Source of the DNA: Fratercula arctica
Lineage: Eukaryota; Chordata; Aves; Charadriiformes; Alcidae
Reading direction: 5' to 3'
Assembly (NCBI GenBank): GCA_947846985.1
Contig: CANTUZ010000002.1
Span: 13,437,587-13,501,586 of the forward strand
Length of the DNA stretch: 64,000 nucleotides
Position numbers and translations under genes: made by a program. The notes beneath the pieces were generated by a model that did no database searches, had not been told where the DNA came from, and saw only the letters and a list, made by a program, of their open reading frames with translations. Below are positions 36,401 to 50,004 of this stretch, one piece after another. Each line of letters starts with the position of its first letter. Within the stretch, counting starts at the first letter, position 1.

Positions 36401-38807
36401 ATCAGCAGGCAACTGGCATTACATAGTTGCATATGATTCTTCTTAACTATCAGGTAAAGTGAAAAATGAAGTAGACTATACTGTCAAAACCCTTCCATTA
36501 CAAATGCTTAAACCTCAGCAAATGCATTAAAATGTGGTGTAAGTGATAATACTAAGTATTCTTTTAACACTCTACTTCTTCGGATGCTACTTCTCTTGAA
36601 ACTGTCATTGACATTCAGGGAAATTATGTTATACAACTGGAGTGAATATCTTATTATGACAATTTTTTCACTTTCAGTCTGAATGGAATTAAGGCCAAAG
36701 ATTTAATCGCTATATACTCAGTGACCTCTAGGTCAACCTCTAATCGTTAACTGTAATGATTATAACCACAAACTAGATAAAGCATTATCAAAACTATTCC
36801 AAAGACACCAGCGAGAATAGTCATAGTTCTCCTTTAAAAATAAACATATTCACTTGGATATATTCAGTTTACATATTGAGGATTCTTGTTTTATTTAGCT
36901 ACCCATATCAAAGGTACCATGGCTATCATAAATGATGAATTGCATATGTCCACATGCACGTTTATTGTAGCTTTTGATGCAGCAGCCATAAGATTTTGGG
37001 AAGGCTCCTACTTCACTGTATTTGACTTTGAATCAGCATGATTGATGATAGTTGCCATTTTTCATCAACGGGGACAGTTTTGAAAGCCTGAAGGACCTAT
37101 ACCTGTAGGCTGCTTGGGAAAAGAGAAAGACAAGAAGTGATGGTTAGATGTTTTTGCCATCCTACTCTGAACTGCAATTTGTCCAAGTCAGTCTTTCTGT
37201 GTCCTTACTTCATCCTTGATGTCTTCCATCCTCCAGTATTTCCTTTACTTCCCCTTCATTCATCTCACAGTTCTTGCCCAGTCCTTTTTAGTGGTATATA
37301 GTGTCTTCAGAAATGTCTGTGACCTGCAGAGAACCGGTTTATGAGGGCACACAAAAAATTATTCTATTTCAGTTCTTTTACTTTGAAAAAAGTGTGTCTT
37401 TTAAGAAAAGGTAGATTTCAGGTACAGCTTTTGCTTTTCAACTTAGTTAGAAGAAAGAAATACAGAGATATCAAAACAACATATGTAAAGATTAGCTGAA
37501 AGTCCAAATTATAGGATAGGATGAAGGTAGGATCCTGTTCTTATTTCATCTTAAGCAGTTTGCTTGTCTATAAATAAGAATATACAGGTCGGGATACAAG
37601 GATTTTTCCCTAGGGAAGAAGTGCTATTGTTAAAAAGAAAATATGATATTGAAGCAATAAACCAAGGAGAGAACCCCCAAAATTTATTCTGCCACTATCA
37701 GCAATGTCAGAAGACATCAGAATCCTGATGGAAAAAGGAAGACATCACTGGATGGAATATTTAGAGCAAATGAAGCCCGGTGCCAAGGGAAATTACAGAC
37801 TTTTTCAAGAATGTCACCCTCACAGTCACGAAGCTTTAGCCCTTCAGAGAGAAACCTGAAGTTCAAGTAATATAGGTACTCAAAGTACCGTAACCCACTT
37901 TAACCCAAGTGTGTCACATTTTCAGCAACGTGATCATTGGACTGCCCCCCAAAAAAGGCTTTTTTGTATATGTAATTAGCTTTGTTTATACAATCGCATG
38001 TAATATATACTATAGAAAAAAAAGAAACAGCTCATACACTTTAGTGAATGCTAATTTATTAAAGATAGGTACAGTCAGGAAGGATCATTACTTATGCTTA
38101 TTTATATTCAAGTGTACATTTCATACTTACCAAGTTCAAATCAGAATTAGACAGAAATGGACAGTCAGAGGCAATTTACCTAAGAACAGGGCTGCTGGGT
38201 AAGGTAAGGAAAGCTGGATGCATTAGTGTTATTTGGAAAGACTTTCTGTTTCTTTAATCAGAAAATAACAGTGTGCCTGAAAGCTGTGTGAAAGAGGTGG
38301 GTTTAAATGTCCTGTTTCAAGAAATGCACACATAAATTAAGTTTTAAAGATGTCCACCTTAAACATTATTACTGGGAGACCTCTATTTTTTAGTTAAGGA
38401 TGCTTCTTTTTGTTTAGAAATTGTACTGTCAGTCTAAAAAGATTACATTAAAAATCCTGTTAAATTGTGAGTTAATTTGGCCTACAGATTTCAACAGTTT
38501 TTTTCTATTTTACCAAAAGTGTTGGAGATGATACTTCATTTTCAGCTAAGTTTGGGATGCGGACATTTTCCTCTTTCAAATTGCAGGTTTTGCTAAGTCT
38601 GCTGAGAAAATCTTGTTTTCCAAAGAAGTTCCACCTGACTAAACTTTCGACCAGTCCTCTGACTTTGACTTCGGGTGACATCTTTGCTGAAAAGAAAAAA
38701 AAGAAATACCATTACAATTTACCTGTCTGGCATAAAGATAAGGCAACACTTATCATTGCCCTGATTGCTCTCTCTTGGTTTTCAAGGTCATGGTGGGTGA
38801 AGAGGGG
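30480..38807. other. AT-rich DNA without a recognised gene
   Basis: Contents: a perfect 16-bp tandem duplication at 35699-35730, and a T-rich then AT-rich segment at 34365-34460 that ends in a short T and G run. An open minus-strand frame of 124 codons lies at 32494-32868. It starts at GTG, its first ATG is at 32847, and a second minus-strand frame overlaps it. A plus frame of 119 codons lies at 35951-36310. None shows a domain I recognise, and frames of this size are expected by chance. No repeat family was recognised. Confidence 0.5.
35699..35730. repeat. Perfect 16-bp tandem duplication
   Basis: GGGATGCATATTTTCC occurs twice, head to tail, with no mismatch. This looks like a recent slippage or repair duplication. 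Confidence 0.95.
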
Positions 38808-38850
38808 AAAAAAAAAAAAAAAAAAAAAAAAAAAGAAAGAAAGAAAGAAA
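38808..38850. repeat. A27 tract followed by (GAAA)4
   Basis: Twenty-seven A at 38808-38834, then four GAAA units to 38850. No retroposed body is visible upstream, so it is treated as a microsatellite. Confidence 0.9.
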
Positions 38851-39420
38851 CATAATTTGACCACCTTGACAGACACAAGAAAGACTGTTAATGCACAGGC
38901 CATCACCTAGCCATGTGGAAGCTTGTGCAGTGTTTTACAAACATCAAGGTGTTGAGTCAAGCACAGGTGTGTACAGTTGAGCCAGAGACTGAGCCCTGAG
39001 CCCCTCTGAAACATTTAGATTCATTTGGACATAGCAAAGATGCTATATAGCCTGTATAACCATTTTCAAACAATGCTCTATCCTAAGGAATGGTTGTATA
39101 TGAGAAAGATAAATGGTTTTCAGAAAGAATAGAATGAATTCTAAGAGTAGTAGTTGACAGGAGGTGAATAATCTTTTGGCTGGCCAGAGATGGCAGGAAT
39201 TTTTTCCACTGATAATTGTTTTTAAATATTGAATGCTGACTTCATCCAAATGTTTAAATGCTATATGTTGCAGTGATAATTGCCAGAAGGAAAAAGCTGA
39301 AATAAAAACAAGCAATCTCTTGTCATCTTGGAATTCAAAACCTGTGTAGTTGCATGCTAAATAATTTAGTTTCAATTAACTTGGAATTGTATCATAACAT
39401 ATCATAATGGGAGCATATAG

Positions 39421-39440
39421 AAAAATAAAATAAAATAAAA
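39421..39440. repeat. (AAAAT)n microsatellite
   Basis: Four short units of A4-5T followed by AAAAC. Confidence 0.85.
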
Positions 39441-41537
39441 CCCTAAGAATCATATTGAGTAGAATTATAAATGTCTTGGGTTGCAAATTCTTAGTTTAAA
39501 TGTAGACTTTTCTGTAGAAAAATATTCACTTGAATGAAAAAAATTGGGAAAATCATTTGATTTTGTGCCAAATTAGAATAAAAACACTCTCTTTAGAGAG
39601 TAGGAAGTCTGAGATTTGCCCAGATCTGATGGCAAAGCTGAAAAGTTTCACTGGAAGAAGGTGAGATCCTCTGACATCCAGGTAACTCCATCTATTCTTT
39701 CTGTTGAATGTGTATCACCCACTGTCCAGACATATATTTGTTTGGCTCTGCAGTGAATTTGACATCACCTTACAGTATCACCTATTTTTACCACCTATTA
39801 TTTTTACCACCTACTTATAACACTAATCCTTACAAAGCACCACCCTACCTGTATCATTACATTGTTTATGCTTCTATGCAAGGAAGAAACATAAAATATG
39901 AAGAATTTTCCTAATAGTTTCAAAGGTGAAGGTAGAAGCACAGGCAAGCACTTAACCCTGTACAGATCTGCATAAACCACAGGGAGACCCGTTTCCGTGA
40001 GCCACAAAGTGAGCCAGCTCATACTATTGGCAATTAATAACCAGCCTGAATAATTTTATCTGATCTTTAAGTGGCTTGTGTTTCTTTTGCTGTTTCCTCC
40101 AGTGTGACAGCCTGCAGGAACTCTCAGCACAAGGAGAGCGATTGCTAAATGCTGGATCAGTATCACAAAATGCACTTCTTTGCAAGGTTAAATGAAAACA
40201 GAATTAGACCAAGTGCATTTCCCCAGCATTCTGTCAGCCCTTGGGACTGAGAATTTATGCAGTGACTGCCTTGAAACCCAATTTGGATTAACAGAAAGAA
40301 CAAGTGCAGTCCATAAAGAATTTTGTCCTCAGTTAACGATCAAGATTTTGTCAATGACTAAGATCTTCCTTTAAATGCTAACAATTAAAGATACCTTTGT
40401 TGGATTTTACATCAGATCTTTGCCGAAGTGGGAAGGTATCTGAACTTTGTCACTGCATTTTGGTTCACCTTTAGTATTACCTGCCTGATCCTTTTTGTTA
40501 TGATTTTATCTTGATGATGAATTTTCTTTTTATATCACATAGAGGATGTGGTAGAGAATTAGTGCCAGCTAACCATTTAACCTCTTCCTGTCATTCACTC
40601 CTATTGCCATTTATTTTCAGATTGCTATTTATCACTGTGATATTTCATTTTGATTTCTAAATCACATGTATAATCAAAAATTAAATGTTATATTTTTTAA
40701 ATAAAAAAACTTCCAGCATCACCTCTATGACAGGCTGTGAGCGTGGGTCAGTTCCTGAACTCTATTTTGTAGTTACAAATTGTCAGGAATTCTTTTGTGA
40801 AAGATTTTTAACAGAAAATGTCAATTTGCTGGAATTTAAACTTTCCACAATTCAAGTTTCAGTGCAAACATAATCAAGAGGAGTTTCTAAACTAAGGAAA
40901 ATATATTAGAAAAATAATTAGAGGTACACTGTATTGACAACAGTTAAGGCACACTACAGAACCACGGGAAGTCAAGGTTCAAATCTCTTCACCAATGATT
41001 ATTCAATTATGTAAGCATAAGTAGATCTATTTCAAATAGAGAGCTCAAAACACATGATGTATGAGCCACCAGACTGAAATCCCCACTTGATTTTGAACTT
41101 GACTCTCAAATTCCTGTACCCCTCTGCTACCAAGCAGTCCTGACAAAGTCTACGCAACCATCTCCGCCACTCTCTCACTCGCATACCTACAGAACGCCCA
41201 ATATGCAAGTGCGTGTTGCCACTTACATGAGAAGACAGCTGGATTATAATATATTTCAGTCATAATTACCAGATATTTCACAGCACTCAGACGACTGTAT
41301 AAAGTGACAGCCCAAATCATATTCTTTAAATTTCTAGCTCTTCAACATGGGTACACAAATGGGTTTCTATGAGATAAGGGTTTGGATTTTTAGTACCTTA
41401 GCTACTCTGTGGAAAATCTTTGTTCACACTTCATACTGTATGTGAGATACTTTTCACCTTCTGCAGCGTACGAAACTGCCAATTATTTTTTCTGCAGTCC
41501 ACAGTCTGGTTTGCTTTAGTATGTTTGTATGTATTTT

Positions 41538-41593
41538 CATGTGCACACATATGTGTGTAGCTATGTATATACGTGTACATATACACGTACATG
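41538..41593. repeat. Alternating purine-pyrimidine tract
   Basis: Two unbroken alternating runs (41538-41559 and 41562-41593). They contain the palindrome CACACATATGTGTG and an inverted repeat with arms ACGTGTA and TACACGT around a four-base centre. Confidence 0.8.
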
Positions 41594-42304
41594 AGTTTGT
41601 GCAAATATACCAAAAGATGACAGTAAATATTCAGGTTTTCACAGTTTGTATGGTTTCACCATATCTCTTCTCACACACAGACACAGTGATTACTGCTAGC
41701 GTATGGAATGGTGAGTGTTAAGTTCTCTATGACGACACCCATAACCTCAAGGCAGATATAGAGAGCACAGCAGTATCGGGGGATGCTGAATGGAATTTTT
41801 CTTCTTATAAAGACAGCTATTCCATTTGACCTTGAACAAATAGCAGGGTTTCTACAAAGGTCTTTAGCCTGACATCAGCTTTTAACTCTTTTCTGTCTTC
41901 TGTGATGAAACCTCCTCAAAAGAGGTAGTGGATCAAACCTGAAATTCAGTAGAGTGCCACTGAGTACACTGAACTCCAGGAAGGCTTCTGTCTCAGTGGA
42001 ATGGATATGATGTTCAATTATCAAGAATCTGAAGTACCATATAGGATGAAGAAGACAGATGTTTCTTCATGCCATTATGTTCAGTATTCCTCACTTCACA
42101 TTAAGCTCTGAATAAACACCTTAAAGCCACCAAAAAAGCTTCCAACTTAAACAGTAACAGTACTGTCAATATTCACTGTCTCGGTGGTCTCTTCTTGTAC
42201 ATGTTTGATTCTTGCTTTATCTCATGTTCATTCATAAAAAAAGATTGTGGAAAACAAGGCAACAAATCATGCTGCCAAAAAACTTACTGAAATGGGACTC
42301 AAGA

Positions 42305-42375
42305 TTTTTGGGTTTGGTTTTGGTTTTTTGGTGTTTTTTTTGTTTGTTTGTTTTGGGTTTTTTTTTTTTTTTTTT
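42305..42375. repeat. T/G-rich low-complexity tract
   Basis: Mixed T and G runs ending in 18 consecutive T; no element body is associated. Confidence 0.9.
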
Positions 42376-45300
42376 AAAACAATAAACACCTTAACAGTTT
42401 TTTTAAGTTATAAGGAACTTAAAATTCTCCATAACTGCAGAAAAAAGTCTTTCTCTTGTTAATGTCGCTAGTAGTGTCTGTTCACTTTTACACAGGTGTA
42501 TTATTGGTCACAGATTGTGAATAGATTTATAAAGCTCCCAGCTGTGAATAAATTTAGTTCCCTTCTTTTCTTGTGAGGTTGGGAGGTCACTCCTGAGACA
42601 ACTTACCATTTTGGTAAACACAATAGAGGAACAGGTGTGGGATGTCTCAATTCAAGCTGTCTCAACTTGCATAGAATAAGCTACAAGTAATTGGCCACCA
42701 AAGAAAAACAAACCAACAAGCAAAACAGCCAAAAACCCTAATAAAAATAACTCTCCAGCCTCTTTTTAGGGGACTGGGTATGGAGGGTGAATCATAGGAT
42801 CTGCTCTTCATTTCAATGATAATTTCAATATAGACAACTTTTTGTTATCTATCTACCCACTGGTCATTTCTGGAGCATGGATCAGAACACAGGTTTCCTC
42901 AAGGGAGTGTCCAATTATTAAGTCAAAAACCCATCCTCACCATTATGCTTTCTAACCTGATTAAGCTTTGTATTTTGCTTGCCAAACACAACAGATGAAT
43001 GACAATAGACTAAGAATATCTTTCCTCCCTGGGTCCAGTAGAGAGTTGTTTACAGGTTGGAAAAAGTCAAGCAGAGACTCATTAGATATCAGAAGGAATA
43101 GGAGGTGAATTTTCTTATCATTCATCAGTGAAGCACAAGAAAGGACAGCCTGTGGTCCCAAGCAAGCAACGTCATACCTACCAACTGTGTTTTCACAGTC
43201 CTCTGCACTAGGGCACACTGCACGTATCAGACCTGATATCTCTACAGTTCCTCAGTCTCCATGATCTCAGTGTGTGTTATAGATTTGGAATAAGGCTAGG
43301 AATAACAAAGCTCTCATAAAGAAAGAGGGATGTCATGATTTAGAGGACACTGTATGTGTCCAGGTTTTGTGCAACTCACTAAGACACAGTTCTTTAGGAA
43401 AAGAAGCATTGTATTCCTTCCTCAAGGAAATCCAAGTATCAGGACAATAAATTATGGGTAAAATATGTCAAACGAAGACACAGAAATCTGTTCAGCTTTT
43501 GCAGATATTCTATAGACTCTCCTTGGAGTTTTGAGCGGTGGGGGAGACCCTCTGTTGTTCGTTTCATTGGCCAGTTCATCCCAAACCACGCCACCAAGTT
43601 CCTCATGCTAGCAGTGATGATTTAATTAGAGACAATTTCATTTCTCATAGATAAAATATTTAATTTCTTGATATTTAATTTCTCATTTAAGCACTATCAC
43701 CTCTGACCATCTAACCTTACATCTGAGGATCAGAAAACAGTAAAAGAGCACCAATGTCCTCTGTGCCTGACTGGTTCTGTCTTGCTTTGAAATTCCTGGC
43801 CAGTTTACATGGTATGAACCTGTGGATCTCTGCTGATTTAGGAGAAATTATAACTTTTTACACCAATGCCGAATACCTCTGACAGAAGTAAGTGAAATGC
43901 TGTTTATGATACACATTTCTCATGTTATTTCCAAACTTTTCTATTCCCCTTCAAACCAACCGCAAAGATATTTTCAAAGCCTATTTTCCCCTAAGTGCAC
44001 ATTTACTTTCAAAGTATCTACATCAAACACAGTCTTCATAAGCATTTTCAAATATGTTCACTCAGCATGAAAGAAGCAGAGAATCTCTTAAAAAGTAAAC
44101 CATAAAAAACCACCACATGCATCTCAGGTAGGTTGTTCTTTTTAAAAGGAGGAAAAGGACTAGAAGTTTCAGCCTGCTTGAGTCTTCTGAGTGAAAACAC
44201 ATTGTAGTGTTGTTCAACTTGAAGACAATTAAGTGAAGGGAATACATGATGTTTGGATGAAGCTTGTTCATCAGTTGGGCCAAATCTTTTTGGAATTGTC
44301 AGCAGCCTTTTTCACCATATTTTAAGTATATTAGAAGATGAACTTGAATGTAGAGGCTTTCTCAGACAACAGCTGAATAGCCATCTCTCAGACCTCCATC
44401 AATCCCATCAGTTATTGCCTGTCCGTCCCTTCAGGAAAAAAAAAAATCGGAAGGGTTGCTGCAGTCCTCACTTTGTTCAGACAGAGTAACGCCCTCACCT
44501 TCTCTGATATATTTCAACATTTATAACTCACTAAACATTGTCAACACATAATGTTCAAAATTATAAAGAATCTTTCTGTTCCTGCTATTTGCAAGACAGG
44601 GGGATGAGGAATCATTATTCAATAAAGTCACCTGAAGTATAAAAAGATCTGTAAGTAAACATGATGGCATTTAAAACAGAGGCACCTATGTCAGAAAGCT
44701 CCTTGGATAAATTTGGTAATGTAAATCAGGTCTAATGCTTGTTTTATTCCATTCACATTTTTCTATTTAAAATGTTGACATGATGAAGAAATGTATAAGC
44801 AATACAGATTTTTTTATGAAAAAAAAAAAAAATCAGTACTTCATTCCTTTCAACATGAATTGGTACCATTGTAGTGCTGTTTAAAGAATCTCTCAATGTT
44901 TGTAATAGTTTGAGATTAAGATGTTTGATAAAAGCTTATGTGAGGATTAACAATAAAATGTAGTCTGCTGTCCATCATGTTTGTTTTCTATCATTCACCA
45001 TATGACAATGGAAGCCAAGCAAAAGTCTCCAAAGCTAGGGATTATCAGAGTGCAAAAATTGCCTGGGACCTACAGAGTGACCAAGTTGTTATCATTTGTA
45101 GATTTGTAGGTTTGTTCCAATAGAAGGAATTTCAGCTTTTTTTTTTTTTTCAAAGCCAACATTTATAAACCACTTCATCAGGAGGAGCTGCTTATCTCCT
45201 ATAGATCAAGGCAAGGCTGGGTAAAAAAGCAGTACCATTCAGAAGATCTTTTTCAAAATATATATTTGATTATTTGGGGACCAGAAAGATGAAAAGACAG

Positions 45301-47770
45301 TGTGAGGCATTTTGATATTTTTATTTGGTTTTTTCAGCATAGAGCCTCTGTATCCAAATCTCTGTTTTAGTTGACCTGATGAAAAGTTTTGTTAGTGGAC
45401 AGTTTTTTATCCACTCTTGATACAGGCCTGATACAAATTCCCAGAAAAAAGTCAGGTGATAAGGCAGAGACAACATTGAACTAATGGACAAAATCATAGA
45501 AAAAAGCCTTGCTGCTCCACTGTGAAGGGTGAATTTATGGGGTTAATAATTAGTGATCTTTTTATGCTACAAGTGAGAGACAAAGATGAAAACACTTTCT
45601 CAGTACTATTCTAGTTGGTGAGGATGCTGAAATATTTCATAAGCAGTTCATAGATACCGAGCCATCATTGCTATCATATTAAAGCATTCAGCGAGGGGCT
45701 ACTTGAATTCACATGCCTACATCCCTCTAACAGAAATGGTAAGTAAAAAACTTCCTGATGGAGGTGTCCTTAGGCTTTTGATCCAGTGAAGACAGAGCTT
45801 ATTAACTTTCAGGGTCTGCAGCAAGGTTGGCATATTTCCCCCTGGTCTTCTAAAAGACCGAACTATATATGTCCTAGGAAAGAACTGACTCTGTTAATTC
45901 ATTAAAGAAAACCAAACCCAAACAAATACAAGTTAAATATATGAGACAATTTTCTGTAGATGTAAATACAAGTTCCACATCTAAGAAACACCAAGCAAAA
46001 GCTTCCAGATAGTCTATCTGAATATTACAGGGATTATAACCTCTTCAGGTGAGCTAAATTGGGACAGGAGATACTGGCCTCTCTGATATTCCCGAGCCTT
46101 TCAACTGTTCAGAAGCACCTCTTTGAATTTATCTTACTTGCCTACCAAGATGATGAAGCAGACTCCCCACCACCTGAGAGGTGAAGTGGTTGAGAAGCTC
46201 CCAGGCTGATGTGGAGCTGTAAATTTCCACTCTCCAAGCAGCCTGGTGAAGCCAAGGTAAAATCTTACTTTCAGCTGTGTGAGCAGGCCAAGTTTAATGA
46301 AGTCTCCTGTGAAAGGAGGAGCTTTCCAAGCTTTTTTCCTAGGTATATGCTATTTTCCTCTAGAAATTATTGTGGCCTAGGATTACGAGTCTACCCTACA
46401 TTTAGGTAGCAGACTGGAAGATGACTACCACTAGGAAGACTGGCTAATAAGGAAGTGAAAAAAAAACCCAACACATTGGTGTGTTTGTCTTCTAGAATTC
46501 CTGATATGTATGTATTCTCTTCCAGCGCATTGTGGTGCCAAGCATGATGCTAGTATGCATCTTGTTTTGCTTAGTGCAGAAGGAGATGAGATTAAGAAAG
46601 ATTCACCAGAATATATAAGGTTCTGGAGTGCAAGAACCACAAAGCAAAAGGCACATCTGCTGTTTCATTTTTGTTTCATTTAATCTAAACTTGTATTTAT
46701 TTTTGTTATATTTTGCTTGTGTTTAGAACATGTCTTATTCTTGTTTTACATCTAAACCACTCCATAGTAAATATGAAAACTAAACATCTGTACTGGTACC
46801 CATCACCCTGCAAGAATAAGAAGTTTCACTGATCTAAAAATGACTCATGCCAAAATATTCTGGATTAGCAATATGTTCTAGGAATCAATATTACCTCATG
46901 ACTGTGTTCCTTTAATACGACACTAATTTTCTCACAATTCTACTAAACACTTCAATTTCACTTTTAAAGTACCTTATTTCCACATCCTTAAAGTGAATTC
47001 TAACATGTTTAGAGGTCATATTAAAGACATTCCTGTGTTTTACAGGTCTACACTTTTTATGCGGTTGCCTCTCAGTTACTTGTCACAATGACATACCAGA
47101 ACATTTCAGAATTATACCATGGTATAGGAATACTATTCTGTATGCCTAAACCAGCATTGTTAGAAAGCACAATTATTGTTCTGGGATCCCCCCAGTAAAT
47201 CTTTTTGGAGCTGCAGAAAGTCAAAACTGTAGCCACTGTGCTGCATTTTTGATAACTTGCAAAATTTCTGCCTTCTTGCACACAGAAAGTACAGAGTCAT
47301 GGGGCATGCTGATATCTTAGGAGACAGCAGTGTACTGCATGGACACAATATGTATCAGCTGGTAAGCAAACTGACAGGTTTTTCACAGCACAACTATAAT
47401 GTGATTTGAAATTCAGAAAATCTGTTCGTGATTCAAAGCTTTGAGGTCAGCCAGTACTTACACTGCCTCAAAATTGTACTGTCTGTCTCTCCTGCTGTGG
47501 TCCTTTGAAATACTGCAGGCATTAATCAAAAGTCAATTGTGTGTTTTAATCAGATTTCATGGAGAGTACATTGTAGGTGCAGGGGTTGTGAATTACCTTG
47601 CAAAATGGAAATGTTAGGTGTAATTTGATCACTATAAATGAGAAAACAGCAGTTATTAAAAGTGAATAAAACTTTACCGTGGTAAATCAAGAATGAGTTG
47701 AAAGGTCAGTACAATGACTATTGTAACTGAACCACGTAAGTAGTAATAAAATACTACTTTACTTCAAATG

Positions 47771-47816
47771 AAAAATACAGTCGATAAAAACTGAAAAATA
47801 GAGTTGATAAAAACTG
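47771..47816. repeat. 23-bp tandem duplication
   Basis: Two head-to-tail 23-bp units (47771-47793, 47794-47816) of the form AAAAATA-N-GATAAAAACTG differ at only two positions. Confidence 0.9.
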
Positions 47817-49104
47817 CTGCTACCACTGAAATGAACGGAAGGCCATCTACTGATTTCAATGGAACCGGAAAATTCATTTATGAATTGGATATTTCTACAA
47901 TGCAAAATCACAGACTCACTCTTAAATATGATCCATAAAGTGAAGACTTACTTCTGAATTAAGCCTACAATAAGCTATTTCCTGTGCTGATACATAAAGA
48001 TCCCAAATTCAGAATTAGTTACTAAATTATTTTGTTAGTAACAGCAGGGCAGAATCTCCAAACAAAAATATAAAATACCAGCAACTGCCCAAATTTGGTT
48101 TCTAATTTAATTTAGGGCTTTCCCTTACTTTGAGTAAAACTTTAACTAGTTCTTGATATTTGAAAATTGTCACATCGTGTACTGAAATGTTGTCACAGCT
48201 GTTGTCAGTGTCCCAGCTCCCAAGACACTTTGTTGTTATCCTTTTAAGTCAGACAACTGCTGCCTGTGAAGGGGTGGGAACATGCACTATAAGCATGACA
48301 GAACTTTGCAGTTATCATTTTAACTGCCTGGTACCACAGCTGTGAAAAAGAGTAATATGGGAATAGTGCCTATTAATACAGTCAATAGGAATTGTGTGCA
48401 GATGGGGTATGGTTAACACAGACAGTGATCTCTCATAAATCTAGTTGCAACTCCTAAACTGGGGTGCATTTTCACATGGAAAGAGAAGACACTTCACTTT
48501 TCATGCCTCCCATCACCAGTTACCTCATTGGAATAGCTAGAGCTTCTGGCTGACCAAGTTGCAATAAATTTTAGCAAACAAAAAACAAATTATTTCTACT
48601 TAATTTCATCCAAGAGGGGTTATGAATAGGCAGGACTTTTCTACAACTTCCAACCGTAAAAAAATTGAAGCTCTTTTTATTTAAGAAGACTGCACTTATT
48701 ATTTATAATTGTTCTGCTTGAATTGTGAAACTGGAAGTACACTGCGGAAGCTGAAAATAAAACCATAGCTGGTTGTGCAAATCATGGAAATGGAAATTAC
48801 TTCCCCTTCTGCATCCACTTTTAAGGAACATTCTTATAAGTGAATTATTGAAAAATGATTGTTCTTTAAGAGGATATAAAAGCTGATTTTAGCAGCTTTG
48901 AGTTGTTCTCGAATAACCTATTCTAAAACAAGCTTGTCAATTAAGAAAAAAAATAGAGAAGATACGTGTTTGTTTTTTGTAATAATGCTGAGGGGCAAAG
49001 AACACAGGATAATAGCTTCACTGTAGAACTGGTGACAAATTTTGTGACACCTCAGTGGCTAACCTATGGTGCTTCAACATTTTGAAAATTTATCATCACA
49101 TGCT

Positions 49105-49146
49105 TATAGATATAGATAGATATAGATATAGGTATAGATATAGGTA
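49105..49146. repeat. (TAGATA)n-type microsatellite
   Basis: Interrupted TAGATA and TAGA units, with GGTATAGATATA variants at the right end. Degenerate copies continue to about 49170. Confidence 0.9.
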
Positions 49147-49985
49147 CTGGTTTAGATACAGATACTGATTTCCTGGTGCCACTCTGTTTTCCATTTAAAA
49201 ACAAAACAAAGCACACAATAATGAATAAAATAGACTTACCTACAAAAAGAGAGAGTCATACACCATCTTTAACTTCCATCTCTGCTCTTGAATGTTTCCC
49301 TCTCAAACCAATCGACCTCCAGGTTTTTTTTTTTTCACTTTAAGCCAATGTTTATTATTTATACTTATCATATTAATAATAAATATTTCATTATTTTACT
49401 ATTCTTTATATATAATATATTTATATAGCAATATACAAAAAAATGAAAATGCAACATATTTATTTTAGTAAAAGAAAGATTCAGCTTAACAGTGTCAGTC
49501 CTGAGGTAGCATGAACTTTCAGTACAGACAATACTGAAAATCAGAGAATTTTACCTTCCTAAATGTATTGCATGTTTTCCTCTGCATGGTTATTTCTACC
49601 TGTTTAACTTCTGATTGACTGGGGTATGCACAGTTCAGAAACAAGCAGTCTCATTAATGGCAGCAACTGAAGGCAAGACTGTTCTCTCAGTTTTCTCTAG
49701 GATCTGCATGAAATGTAGAATGTGATGAAATGCAATGTTGCATTTGTTCCAGATGTGAATTTTTATATAGCAAGGCTATTGTTTGGTGATCTTTTTTTAC
49801 CTCCTTTTTTTCCCATTCACCAATTAGTAAACTTTTCAGCTCTCCACCTAAGCTGTAAAATTTATGTAAACAAATTCAGTTCATACATAGATAGCAAATC
49901 TGATAAACATTCCAGAGGTGAGCAGAACCAAAATACGTGTGCATAAATAGCACAGAACTAACTATCCAGAAATGAAAGAGGAGGA

Positions 49986-50004
49986 TAAATAAATAAATAA
50001 ATAA
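49986..50004. repeat. (AAAT)n microsatellite
   Basis: About five AAAT units without interruption. Confidence 0.9.

Larger units (their letters stand above)
38851..49104. other. AT-rich DNA without a recognised gene
   Basis: Contents: (AAAAT)n at 39421-39440, alternating purine-pyrimidine DNA at 41538-41593, a T/G-rich tract at 42305-42375, A and T tracts near 44819 and 45138, and a 23-bp tandem duplication at 47771-47816. The largest open frame (39043-39375, minus, 110 codons) has no recognised domain. No LINE or LTR was recognised here. Confidence 0.5.

Noticed and set aside
38080..38195. Minus-strand donor CTTG|GTAAGTATG with an upstream acceptor
   Set aside because: All three frames of the intervening 63 bp contain stops.
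38808..38850. Poly-A as the tail of a processed pseudogene
   Set aside because: No coding-like or transcript-like body upstream and no target-site duplication that I can see.
40965..41005. tRNA B-box-like GGTTCAAATCTC
   Set aside because: The surrounding bases cannot form T-arm or acceptor stems and there is no A-box at the right distance.
46110..46256. Exon-like segment before GCCAAG|GTAAAA
   Set aside because: All three frames contain stops and the donor is weak; nothing supports a coding exon.
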